DNA of 33,130 nt from NCBI GenBank assembly GCA_945861415.1, contig CAMAUV010000048.1, positions 1 to 33,130 of the forward strand. The letters run 5' to 3'. The position numbers and the translations under genes are program-made. Origin of the DNA: Akkermansia muciniphila (GTDB lineage Bacteria; Verrucomicrobiota; Verrucomicrobiia; Verrucomicrobiales; V1-33). Below the pieces are notes generated by a model that saw nothing but the letters and a program-made list of their open reading frames with translations, searched no databases and was not told where the DNA came from. Of this stretch, positions 19,085 to 26,612 are shown piece after piece. Positions within the stretch are counted from its first letter, which is position 1, and each line of letters starts with the position of its first letter.

Positions 19085-19564
19085 TTAACCGCCCAGCTTT
19101 TCCCGCAAGGCCTGCACCACGGCGGGAGGAATCATCTTCGAGACATCACCACCGAGGCGGGCGACCTCTTTGATAACGCGGGAACTGAGATACGTGTAGG
19201 CCTCACGGGAGGCCAGAAAGACCGTCTCCAACCCCGGGCTGAGCGTCTTGTTCATCAGCGCCATTTGGAACTCGTATTCAAAATCCGTGACCGCCCTTAG
19301 TCCCCGGACAATGGCCACGGCACCGCAATTCGCGGCAAAATCGACCAGCAATCCATCGAACGCGACGACTTCAATTTTAGAAGAGTCCTCTATGCTGCGG
19401 CGGATGAGTTCCACGCGCTCTTGGGGCGCGAATAGCCCCTGCTTTTCTGAGTTGTGGGCTACCGCAATGATCAGTCGGTCAAAGAGCTTCAAGGCACGCC
19501 CGACCACATCAAGATGGCCGTTGGTAACGGGGTCAAAACTTCCTGGATAAATGGCCGTGATCAT
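19085..19564 (-). CDS. coaD: Phosphopantetheine adenylyltransferase
   Basis: Catalyses the penultimate step of coenzyme A synthesis, joining AMP from ATP to 4'-phosphopantetheine. The 159-residue length is typical. The nucleotidyltransferase motif T-x-G-H is at residues 14-17 (YPGSFDPVTNGH). The conserved AIVRGLRAVTDFEYEFQMALMN segment and the C-terminal LSSRVIKEVA, equivalent to the ISSTxVR motif, are present. It is convergent with rsmB across only 28 bases and shows no visible terminator. Confidence 0.97.
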   Translation of the reverse strand: MITAIYPGSFDPVTNGHLDVVGRALKLFDRLIIAVAHNSEKQGLFAPQERVELIRRSIEDSSKIEVVAFDGLLVDFAANCGAVAIVRGLRAVTDFEYEFQMALMNKTLSPGLETVFLASREAYTYLSSRVIKEVARLGGDVSKMIPPAVVQALREKLGG

Positions 19565-19646
19565 GTGACATCATAGCCGTGGGGAAAACATGGCAACTGG
19601 AGGATAAGAGCGCCGCGCTGAACGCCCCCTCACTCCGCGCAGCAGT

Positions 19647-20318
19647 TTATTTCGCCTCCTCCGGCTTCAGCATGCCCATTTTTTTCAGCTTGGGAAGGAT
19701 CACTGCATTGCAATAGCCCCGGTGGCCAGTGCCCTGGGTGAAATTCTGATCCCAGTAGTCCTGATGGTAGTCTTCAGCCTTTGAGTAATTGTCCAGTTTG
19801 ACGATCTCCGTCACAATGGGATTGGGATACTTGCCACTTTTGCCGACCTCCGCCTTCACTTTGTCCGCAACGGCTTTTTGCTCATCCGTGTGGTAGTAGA
19901 TTCCGGACCTGTATTGGGTCCCAACGTCATTTCCCTGACTGTTCAGAGTCGTGGGGTCATGAAGCTCGAAGAAGACGTGCAACAGTTTCTCGAGAGAGAT
20001 GACTGCGGGATCGAAACTTACCAGCACGACTTCAGAATGACCGGTATCGCCTTGGCAGATTTGCTTGTAGGTCGGATTTTTAACATGGCCATTGGAGTAG
20101 CCGCTGACGACTTTGCCAACGCCTTTGATTCGCGAGAGAACGACTTCCGTGCACCAGAAGCATCCGGCGCCGAGGGTAATGGTTTCCATTTTCTTTTCTG
20201 GTGGAGGAGCGGGTTTTACCGGTGCCAGCTTTTCTTCCGTTTTCTTCGGAGGAGGGACATCAGCACGGCAGGGCAGGACGGAGCAGAGGACAGCGAGGAA
20301 TAGAAGCAGATTTTTCAT
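19647..20318 (-). CDS. msrA: Exported peptide-methionine (S)-S-oxide reductase
   Basis: MsrA repairs oxidised methionine (S-sulfoxide) in proteins. This 223-residue form has an N-terminal signal peptide (MKNLLLFLAVLCSVLPCRAD) and a Pro/Lys-rich linker (residues 21-43) before the catalytic domain, so it acts outside the cytoplasm. The active-site motif GCFWC is at 52-56, with Cys53 the nucleophile. The substrate pocket segments GYSNGHVKNPTYKQIC and HDPTTLNSQGNDVGTQYRS are intact. A likely resolving Cys203 is near the C-terminus (GHRGYC). No MsrB or electron-donor gene is adjacent. Reduction in the periplasm would need a thioredoxin-like partner elsewhere. Confidence 0.95.
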   Translation of the reverse strand: MKNLLLFLAVLCSVLPCRADVPPPKKTEEKLAPVKPAPPPEKKMETITLGAGCFWCTEVVLSRIKGVGKVVSGYSNGHVKNPTYKQICQGDTGHSEVVLVSFDPAVISLEKLLHVFFELHDPTTLNSQGNDVGTQYRSGIYYHTDEQKAVADKVKAEVGKSGKYPNPIVTEIVKLDNYSKAEDYHQDYWDQNFTQGTGHRGYCNAVILPKLKKMGMLKPEEAK

Positions 20319-20430
20319 TACCGGAGAGAAGACTTAATTACTTACCATCTTCCCGGACATTTCACACCCGGCAACAATTATTCTCACCGCGAGTTACCGG
20401 TTGCGCGCAGAGGGTTAGTCAGGAATAGTT

Positions 20431-20595
20431 AGGGACGTTCCGGCGTATGGAATGCGGTGAAAATCCGCGACAGTGTGCGCTGCGGTAACCGGATACAACT
20501 CTCCAGGGGCTCGCGCCCCGCAAACCAATCGCGCAAGCGGTGAAGGCGGAGGGAAGGATTGAAGCCGGAAGTCCGAATACTTCGCCGGACCGGGC
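20431..20595 (+). promoter_or_regulatory. Cobalamin (B12) riboswitch
   Basis: Conserved cobalamin aptamer elements appear in order: GGAATGCGGTGAAAATCCG (20449-20467), the P4-P5 region with GCTGCGGTAACCGG (20479-20492), the GGGAAGG box (20550-20556), and GCCGGAAGTCCGAATACTTC leading into the closing helix. The closing helix is visible as CCGGCG (20440-20445) with CGCCGG (20583-20588). A small hairpin follows at 20602-20615 with no T run, so control of translation start is more likely than transcription termination. It lies about 60 bases upstream of the first of three coupled genes for surface proteins. Confidence 0.85.
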
Positions 20596-20653
20596 CGACC
20601 GCCTGCGTGTGCAGGGCCGGACGGACTTAGCGACACCAATAAGAACACTAATA

Positions 20654-21298
20654 ATGAACTACCCAATGCCGACCGGCCCATCCGGTCTTCTGCGGGCAGG
20701 GCTCTTTCTATTGAGCACTGCCTCCCTCGCATCCTGCGCCACCACTATGGCTGATATCCCATTTTGGGCCGGCGTGCCTGCCGGCCCCGGTGTCAGCCAG
20801 GCCGCGATGGTCATCGACTTCCGTGACGGCTCCAATGCCCTCTTTTACGGCTTCCGATGGCCCGCCCAGGAAACCCGCACAGGCGCTGACATGCTCAATG
20901 CCATTCTCGGTGCGGATCCTGCACTGACCGTGGACAATGTTTCCTTTATCAACTCCTTCACATACGGAGCCCGCAGCCGGAGCTACAGCAACAATGGCAC
21001 GCCAACAAATTACAGCGACGACAGTTACTGGGGTTACTGGGTGAACAACGAAGTCTCCTACCATCCCACTGATTTCAATCTCAACGGCCACCTCACCCCT
21101 CCGCTGGGCAGTCCCTACGGCGAAGGTCGGTGGGTGGAGAGCAGCACGGGATCCGCAGGACGCCCCCTCGCAGACGGGTCATGGGACGGCTGGGCCTACG
21201 GCGTCTACGGAACGCTGCCCAGCAATCCGGTGCCGGAGTCCTCGACCATTTGGTTCCTTGCCGCTGGGGGACTACTGCTGTCCCGCAGGAGAAAATGA
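20654..21298 (+). CDS. B12-riboswitch-controlled PEP-CTERM surface protein
   Basis: A 214-residue exported protein, the first gene behind the cobalamin riboswitch. The ATG at 20654 is chosen because earlier in-frame starts lie inside the aptamer. The N-terminus is a signal sequence (about residues 12-33). It contains LASC, a lipobox-like site at residues 25-28, but a type I cleavage after TTMA is equally possible. The middle is aromatic-rich, with DDSYWGYWVNN and LADGSWDGWAYG. The C-terminus is a PEP-CTERM sorting tail: VPESS, a hydrophobic helix (TIWFLAAGGLLL) and SRRRK. The function is unknown; B12 control suggests a role in corrinoid capture or in a B12-alternative process. It overlaps the next gene by ATGA. 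Confidence 0.75.
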   Translation: MNYPMPTGPSGLLRAGLFLLSTASLASCATTMADIPFWAGVPAGPGVSQAAMVIDFRDGSNALFYGFRWPAQETRTGADMLNAILGADPALTVDNVSFINSFTYGARSRSYSNNGTPTNYSDDSYWGYWVNNEVSYHPTDFNLNGHLTPPLGSPYGEGRWVESSTGSAGRPLADGSWDGWAYGVYGTLPSNPVPESSTIWFLAAGGLLLSRRRK

Positions 21299-22413
21299 AG
21301 ACGGCCTTAGTTTTGCTGCTCACGGTGGCATGGGCCCATGCGGCTGGCGGCCCCTTCCCGGGCGGACCTGACGCTCCGGGAACGGAGGCCATCTCAGCCG
21401 GCAGTCCCGCCTTCACCGGCTGGGCCACTGCCGTCGCCGATTTCACTCCCGGACCGCAAGCCGCCGGTATTAATAACACCCCTGCCAACTACGGGTCCAG
21501 CGCAAGCGCCCTCGGCGCATCAGATGCTTTGGGGGCCAGCTACGCGGCAGGCACTCCGCTGCCGGTCGTCAGCCTCGGGGATGGCGGGCAGATCACCCTG
21601 CGCTTCTCCCCGCCCATCGGCGATGGGGAGGGCCCGGACTTTGCCGTGTTTGAAAATGGCTTCACGACCTCCGGAGGCAAGCTGTTTGCCGAACTGGCAT
21701 TTGTGGAAGTGAGCAGTGACGGGGTGAATTTCACCCGCTTCCCCGCGGTCTCCTGCACCCAGACAGCGACGCAGACGGGGAACTTCGGCTCCACTGCGCC
21801 GACCGATCTCCAAAACCTCGCAGGCAAGCACCCAGCAGGCTACGGCACTGGATTCGATCTCGCGACACTCAGCATGACAAGGGCTACACACGTGCGCCTC
21901 ATCGATGTGGTGGGCGATGTGAACAACGGGCGCGGCAGCCTTGATGCTAGGGGTAACTTGATTAATGATCCGTGGCCAACCAACTTCCAAACCAGCGGAT
22001 TCGACCTTGATGCCGTGGGCGTGGTTCACGCAGCAACGGATGCCTGGTCGGAGTGGATCGCCGCCAGCTTTGATCAGGTGCGGCGACAGGACCCTGCGCT
22101 GACGGCTCCGGACGCAGACCCTGACGGCGACAACAAAACCAACCTCATGGAGTATGCCTTCGGCACACTGCCTGACATCCCGGAGTCCACCCCGGCGCTG
22201 CTCGTTCAGAAATCCGGCGACGGAATCACTCTGGAATACCGCTACCGGAATGACCGCGACACAGTGACCGTGCTACAGGGATTGACCCCGACCGGATGGG
22301 CTGCAGTCACGGTTAATCGACAAGAAGTAGGAGCACACTTGGTAGCTGCAACGCTTGCCTTGCCAGCCGTTAAAGCCCGCGGAATGTTCCGGCTCAGGAT
22401 CACGCGGCCATGA
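21295..22413 (+). CDS. Secreted surface protein of the cobalamin-regulated operon
   Basis: A 372-residue exported protein. The start ATG at 21295 overlaps the previous stop (ATGA) and has AGGAGA just upstream. The signal peptide is MKTALVLLLTVAWAHA. Residues about 70-300 match by eye a widespread family of secreted 'cell surface' proteins: VVSLGDGGQITLRFSPPIGD, PDFAVFENGF, AFVEVSSDGVNFTRFPAVS, then INDPWPT and GFDLDAVGVVH. Relatives in Bacteroidetes occur in cobalamin-responsive loci; this is from memory of the family, not a search. An Asp-rich repeat (DADPDGDNKTNLMEYAFGT) and a short C-terminal beta domain follow, as in other secreted proteins of this phylum. It has no PEP-CTERM tail of its own. 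Confidence 0.75.
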   Translation: MKTALVLLLTVAWAHAAGGPFPGGPDAPGTEAISAGSPAFTGWATAVADFTPGPQAAGINNTPANYGSSASALGASDALGASYAAGTPLPVVSLGDGGQITLRFSPPIGDGEGPDFAVFENGFTTSGGKLFAELAFVEVSSDGVNFTRFPAVSCTQTATQTGNFGSTAPTDLQNLAGKHPAGYGTGFDLATLSMTRATHVRLIDVVGDVNNGRGSLDARGNLINDPWPTNFQTSGFDLDAVGVVHAATDAWSEWIAASFDQVRRQDPALTAPDADPDGDNKTNLMEYAFGTLPDIPESTPALLVQKSGDGITLEYRYRNDRDTVTVLQGLTPTGWAAVTVNRQEVGAHLVAATLALPAVKARGMFRLRITRP

Positions 22414-23201
22414 AACCTGAAGCAAAAGCTTTTACGCTCATCGAAGTCCTCGTGACGGTAGTCATTGTGGCGCTACTCGTGACGGCCGGGGCCTCGGCAT
22501 GGGGCTGGTCCCGGAACCGTGGCGAGATATCAGTCAGCACCGCCAACCTGCATCACCTCGCCACGGCCAACCTTGCCTACGCGGCGGACCATGCGGGTTA
22601 CTTCTGTCCGGCTCAGGAACCGTTCAATCTGCGCCGCTGGCACGGCAGCCGCAAACAGAGCAGCGACGAGTTCGAAGCCACCGGAGGATTTCTCAGTCCT
22701 TACCTTGGTAATGACCGCCGGCTCGAAACCTGTCCGCTCATGAAACGTATTCTCGTCGGCAAAGTCAGCTTCGAAGACGGTGCCGGAGGCTACGGCTACA
22801 ACGCGACTTATATCGGTGGCACCCCCGACGATACCTACAGTCCCGCAAGCCTCGGCGACATCCCCTATCCTTCACGCACGGTCATGTTCACCACGACCGG
22901 ATTTTCCCGCGAGGAAGGCACGCAGGAATACCCCTTCTCTGAGCCATTCTACGCCCCGTCGCCAGATGGAGGAATCGCGCACGAACTCCAGCCCAGTGTT
23001 CATTTCCGCGCCCGCGGCAAGGCCTTGGTCGCTTGGTGCGATGGACACGTGTCTCAGGAGGAACCCTTCATTTTCCGTGAAACTAACTTCTACGGTGGTG
23101 ACAACCAGAAGGCCTCTATCGGTTGGTTCGGTCCGGCTGAGGAAAACGGCTACTGGAACCCGAATTCCAGAGCGGCACTCGAGGGCTGGAAGAAACCGTG
23201 A
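22410..23201 (+). CDS. Type IV pilin-like (pseudopilin) protein, H-X-DG type
   Basis: A 263-residue protein that begins with a class III (prepilin) signal: a short basic leader, then AFTLIEVLVTVVIVALLVTA. Cleavage is expected after Ala before Phe, with Glu at +5. The globular part carries the pattern seen in the large verrucomicrobial/planctomycetal pseudopilin families: NLAYAADHAGYFCP, a structural Cys in ETCPLM, and a C-terminal LVAWCDGHVS element (the DG motif preceded by a distant His). It overlaps the previous gene by ATGA, so it is the third member of the B12-controlled operon. It is much larger than a classical major pilin. No pilus assembly genes are nearby. Confidence 0.8.
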   Translation: MKPEAKAFTLIEVLVTVVIVALLVTAGASAWGWSRNRGEISVSTANLHHLATANLAYAADHAGYFCPAQEPFNLRRWHGSRKQSSDEFEATGGFLSPYLGNDRRLETCPLMKRILVGKVSFEDGAGGYGYNATYIGGTPDDTYSPASLGDIPYPSRTVMFTTTGFSREEGTQEYPFSEPFYAPSPDGGIAHELQPSVHFRARGKALVAWCDGHVSQEEPFIFRETNFYGGDNQKASIGWFGPAEENGYWNPNSRAALEGWKKP

Positions 23202-23250
23202 GCCGCCGGAGCTGGAAGGGAAAGAACTGCTGGAATGGTGCAGGCTCCGC

Positions 23251-23296
23251 CGGGAATGACGAATTCAGAATGACGAAGCCCGAAATTCGCCGAAGA
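23251..23296. repeat. AATGACGAA micro-repeats in a convergent gap
   Basis: The gap after the pseudopilin gene contains GGAATGACGAATTC followed closely by AGAATGACGAAGCCCGAA and then AATTCGCCGAA. These are short, near-identical direct units between two convergent genes. A related GGAAATGACGA occurs after typA (about 14100). It may be a fragment of a dispersed intergenic repeat. The rest of the gap shows no clear terminator. Confidence 0.3.
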
Positions 23297-23332
23297 ACTG
23301 ATCGCCCTTAACCGGTGAAGGCTTGAAGCAGG

Positions 23333-24025
23333 TTACTTTACTTCCGGACGCTCGCCGCCGTGCCGGATGTCCCGAGCCGTGAGCAAGTAGACGGCGTCTT
23401 CGCTGACGTTCACCGACTGGTCACCGATGCGCTCAATGAAGCGCGCGCAGAAAAGCAGGTCCACGTAGTCTTGGGCACGGGCAGGATCCTGCGTGATGCG
23501 AAGCACCATGGCTTTATTAAACTCCCGGTATGCGGCATCCAGTTCTGTATCCCGGCCCTGAATCATGAGCGCAGCCTCCAAATTTCCCTCGCAGAAAGAA
23601 CTCACGGCATCCTTCAGCATGGCTGCGGCAAGGTCGCCAAGGACCCGCAGCAATTCGCTCTCAGGAAGCGCGGGATTAGCGATAATCAGACGCGCCCGGC
23701 GGGCTAGGCTTACCGCATGGTCGCTGATGCGCTCGATGGCGGAGGCGGCTTTCATCGTAGAAATCACGCGGCGCAGATCGCGCGCTACTGGGCTAAATTT
23801 CATGATCAGTTCGATCCCTTCACGGTCAATTTGCTTCTCCAGTTCATCGACAATCTCATCGTCGGCAACGGTACGGTTACAGAGGTCAATATTCCGCTCC
23901 AACAAGCCGCGGATGGCATGATCAAGGTTGGCCTGAGCCTGCCGGCCCATGCGCAAAATATTGGAATTGAGGTGGCTGAGTGATTCTTCAAACACGCCTA
24001 AAATATGACGGGACTGGGTGGACAT
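23333..24025 (-). CDS. phoU: Phosphate signalling/transport regulator PhoU
   Basis: PhoU bridges the Pst transporter and the PhoR kinase and represses the phosphate-starvation response when phosphate is ample. The protein is 230 residues if started at ATG 24025, which opens on STQSRHILGVFEESL as expected; a longer in-frame reading adds 43 unrelated residues. Two three-helix repeats each carry the metal-binding E(D)-x-x-x-D signature: ASAIERISDHAVSLA in the first half and ARFIERIGDQSVNVSEDAVYLL in the second. It is the last gene of the pst operon, 125 bases after pstB. Confidence 0.95.
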   Translation of the reverse strand: MSTQSRHILGVFEESLSHLNSNILRMGRQAQANLDHAIRGLLERNIDLCNRTVADDEIVDELEKQIDREGIELIMKFSPVARDLRRVISTMKAASAIERISDHAVSLARRARLIIANPALPESELLRVLGDLAAAMLKDAVSSFCEGNLEAALMIQGRDTELDAAYREFNKAMVLRITQDPARAQDYVDLLFCARFIERIGDQSVNVSEDAVYLLTARDIRHGGERPEVK

Positions 24026-24150
24026 GATGGTTAATGGGCCCTCTTTAAAAGGAGGGCTGTCAGGTGACAAAATCGTGAGCTTACTTGGCCCGGGCTCAGC
24101 CCGTTTTCCCTGCACATTGCAGAAAAAAGGGGAAAAGTCCCCCGCAGGCA

Positions 24151-24921
24151 TCAACCGTAACGGCCCTCGATATACATGGCGGTCTTCTCGTTCTTCGGAT
24201 TGAAGAACATCTCCTTAGTGGGGCAATGTTCTACGATTTCGCCCATGAGCATGAAGATGCACTCATCGCTGGCCCGGCGTGCCTGGGCCATGTTGTGCGT
24301 AACCATGATGATCGTGAAGCGACTCTTCAGTTCAGTGATGAGTTCCTCAATGCGCTCAATGCCGTTGGCGTCGAGGGCCGAGCAGGGCTCATCCATGAGG
24401 ATGATGTCGGGTTTCAAAGGGAGCAGGCGGGCGATACAAAGCTTTTGCTGCTGTTCGAGAGTGAGTTCCGTGGCCTTGCGCTGAAGATCATCTTTCACGG
24501 AATCCCACAGGGAGACCTCCCTGAGTGCAGACTCCACCATCTGATCCATAGCGGACCGCTTTCTTTCCCGGCCGGGGGTGTGACTCTTCACGCCGAACAC
24601 AATGTTCTCGTAAATGGAAATCGGCAGCGGATTGGGACGCTGAAAAACCATCCCCACTCGCTTACGCAGGCTGGCGATGGAAACATCCGTATCCAGAATG
24701 TTCTTGCCGAGAATGGTGATATTGCCGGTGGTTTTGACATTTCCATAACGTTCGTTGATGCGGTTAAACGAACGCAGAAGCGTCGTCTTGCCGCATCCGC
24801 TGGGACCGATAAGGCCCGTGATGATGCCGGGCTTGAATGCGGCGCTGACACTTAGCAGTGCCTGGAAGTTTCCATACCAGAGGCTGAAGTCCCGGACATC
24901 TACGCTGGGTGCTTGTTCCAT
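24151..24921 (-). CDS. pstB: Phosphate ABC transporter ATPase, signature-degenerate paralogue
   Basis: ATP-binding subunit of the Pst phosphate importer, 256 residues from ATG 24921. Walker A is GPSGCGKT (39-46), the Q-loop Gln is at 94 (GMVFQRPNP), Walker B is LMDEP (175-179) with Glu178, the D-loop is SALD (181-184) and the H-loop is His209 (VTHN). All of these are intact. The ABC signature, normally LSGGQ, reads LTLEQ (153-157) and so is degenerate. The PstB-specific LCIAR and DEPCSALD remain. In an ABC dimer the signature acts on the partner's ATP site, so this subunit should need the adjacent paralogue (24936-25688) for a full site. It follows that gene by 14 bases. Confidence 0.9.
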   Translation of the reverse strand: MEQAPSVDVRDFSLWYGNFQALLSVSAAFKPGIITGLIGPSGCGKTTLLRSFNRINERYGNVKTTGNITILGKNILDTDVSIASLRKRVGMVFQRPNPLPISIYENIVFGVKSHTPGRERKRSAMDQMVESALREVSLWDSVKDDLQRKATELTLEQQQKLCIARLLPLKPDIILMDEPCSALDANGIERIEELITELKSRFTIIMVTHNMAQARRASDECIFMLMGEIVEHCPTKEMFFNPKNEKTAMYIEGRYG

Positions 24922-24935
24922 GATAAGGGTAAGGG

Positions 24936-25688
24936 TTAGCCGAACTCGCCGTTGAGATAGCGGCCGGTGATTTCCTTCACCGGGGCATTGAACATTTGAT
25001 TTGTATCGCCCCACTCTACGAGCTGGGAATCGTTGATGAAGGCTACTTTATCCCCCATCCGGCGCGCTTGCTGCGTGAGATTGGTAACGAGGACGATCGT
25101 CATCTTCTCTTTCAGCCGGGTCAGCACCTCTTCGATCTTCATCGTCGTCACAGGGTCGATGGCGATGGAAAATTCGTCGAGGCAGAGAATCTCGGGATCG
25201 AGTGACAATGCCCGGGCCAGAGTGAGGCGCTGCTGCTGACCGCCGGAGAGCCGGGTGCCCAGCAAATCGAGACGGTCCTTCACTTCATCCCAAAGCACCG
25301 AGTCCCGCAAACAGCGTTCAACGATTTCATCGAGTTGGGCCTTGTCATGGATCCCCTGCCGCCGCGGAGCATACGCCACGTTGTCATACACTGACAGGGG
25401 CAGACCGACAGGTAGCGGAAAGACCATACCGATGCGGCGGCGCAGGGCATAAACATTGGGCATCGAGCGGACTTCTTCGCCGCTGATACGAACTTCGCCC
25501 TCCACCTTTGCGATGGTGATGAAGTCGATCGTTCGATTGATGGTTTTCAGCAGCGTGGACTTTCCGCTGTTGGCGGGCCCCACAATCGCGAGCACGGTGT
25601 TCCGTGCGGCGCTCATGGTAATCTCGTCCAAAGCCTTTTTTTTGCCGTAGCGGACGGTGAGGTCCAGGAATTCGAGGTGAGCAGGCAT
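24936..25688 (-). CDS. pstB: Phosphate ABC transporter ATPase, Q/H-loop-degenerate paralogue
   Basis: Second PstB-like ATPase, 250 residues from ATG 25688 (a TTG three codons earlier is possible). Walker A is GPANSGKS (37-44), Walker B ends in LDE (Glu172), and the signature LSGGQQQRL (147-155) is perfect. The Q-loop Gln is replaced by Pro91 (GMVFPLP), the H-loop His by Asn203 (LVTNLTQQ), and the D-loop reads IAID. Its own ATP site is therefore probably poor at hydrolysis, while its signature can complete the site of the neighbouring paralogue. The codons were checked in the DNA: CCG for Pro and AAT for Asn. It lies between pstA (11-base gap) and the other pstB. Confidence 0.88.
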   Translation of the reverse strand: MPAHLEFLDLTVRYGKKKALDEITMSAARNTVLAIVGPANSGKSTLLKTINRTIDFITIAKVEGEVRISGEEVRSMPNVYALRRRIGMVFPLPVGLPLSVYDNVAYAPRRQGIHDKAQLDEIVERCLRDSVLWDEVKDRLDLLGTRLSGGQQQRLTLARALSLDPEILCLDEFSIAIDPVTTMKIEEVLTRLKEKMTIVLVTNLTQQARRMGDKVAFINDSQLVEWGDTNQMFNAPVKEITGRYLNGEFG

Positions 25689-25699
25689 AGGGTGCAATT

Positions 25700-26611
25700 T
25701 TACCAGCGTTTACGGCGGCGGAGGCGACTGCGGACAACTGATGCCGCACCATTGATGGACAGAATGAGCACCAGCAGTATAAAAGCACTGCCGAACATCA
25801 TCTGATCCGACATACCGGGAATGTCTTTACAAATGAGGTTCAAGTGATTGGACAGGGCCATGAACTGATCATTGATGCCGTAAGGAGCGAGACGCTCGGC
25901 GCCGGATTTGGCGATAGGAACCCAAAGGACCGCGCCGAGGAACATAATCGGAGCCGTCTCCCCCGCAGCACGAGCGATGACAAGGATAACGCCGGTTAGA
26001 ATACCGCCAAAACTGTTCGGCAGGACAATCGTGCGGATCGTTTGCCATTTGGAAGCGCCCAAATTCCAGCAGGCTTCCCGGAAGTTTTTGGGAACTGCCG
26101 ACAGAGCCTCCTTGGTGCTGGTGATGATGACGGGAAGAGTCATCACCGACAGCGTCATGGCAGCAGTGAGCATGCCGGTCTTCATGTGCATCGTCGCCAC
26201 GAAAGCGCCCAGACCGAAGAGCGCATGCACAATGCTGGGAACTCCCGCAAGGCTGGTGACCGCGACCATGATGGAGCGGGTCAGAGCGTTGTCCGGCGCA
26301 TACTCATTGATATAGATCCCTGCCAGCACACCGATGGGAGCGACGATGATCAGACACATCAGCGTGAGGTAGAACGTCCCGATCAATGGTCCCCAAATAC
26401 CGCCCTCAGCACCCATACTGCGTACATCGGTGGTAATGTAATCCCACGAAAGGGCTGGCCAGGCACGCACGGTGATCATCCACAGCAGCCAAGCAACAGG
26501 CAGCAGCAGAGCGACAGCGATAGCACCAGTAGTCCAGTGCGCGATCTTCATTCCGCGCTGCTTCTTCAATTCGTATGCCGCAGGGGAAAAAGGATTGGAA
26601 GAGGCATTCAT
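25700..26611 (-). CDS. pstA: Phosphate ABC transporter permease PstA
   Basis: Inner-membrane permease subunit of the Pst importer, 303 residues from ATG 26611, one base past the pstC stop. A longer in-frame start at 26641 would lie inside pstC. There are about six membrane segments. The coupling-helix (EAA-like) loop is EALSAVPKNFREACWNLGASKWQ, which docks on the PstB ATPases, followed by AAGETAPIMFLGA, typical of PstA. The N-terminal region before the first helix is about 30 residues. The C-terminus is strongly basic (RSRLRRRKRW). Confidence 0.95.
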   Translation of the reverse strand: MNASSNPFSPAAYELKKQRGMKIAHWTTGAIAVALLLPVAWLLWMITVRAWPALSWDYITTDVRSMGAEGGIWGPLIGTFYLTLMCLIIVAPIGVLAGIYINEYAPDNALTRSIMVAVTSLAGVPSIVHALFGLGAFVATMHMKTGMLTAAMTLSVMTLPVIITSTKEALSAVPKNFREACWNLGASKWQTIRTIVLPNSFGGILTGVILVIARAAGETAPIMFLGAVLWVPIAKSGAERLAPYGINDQFMALSNHLNLICKDIPGMSDQMMFGSAFILLVLILSINGAASVVRSRLRRRKRW

Positions 26612-26612
26612 A

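Noticed and set aside
24091..24110. CGGGC-TCA-GCCCG hairpin followed by TTTT, like a plus-strand terminator
   Set aside because: No plus-strand gene ends there, and on the minus strand (the pst operon) no T run follows, so it is not evidence for a stop between pstB and phoU.
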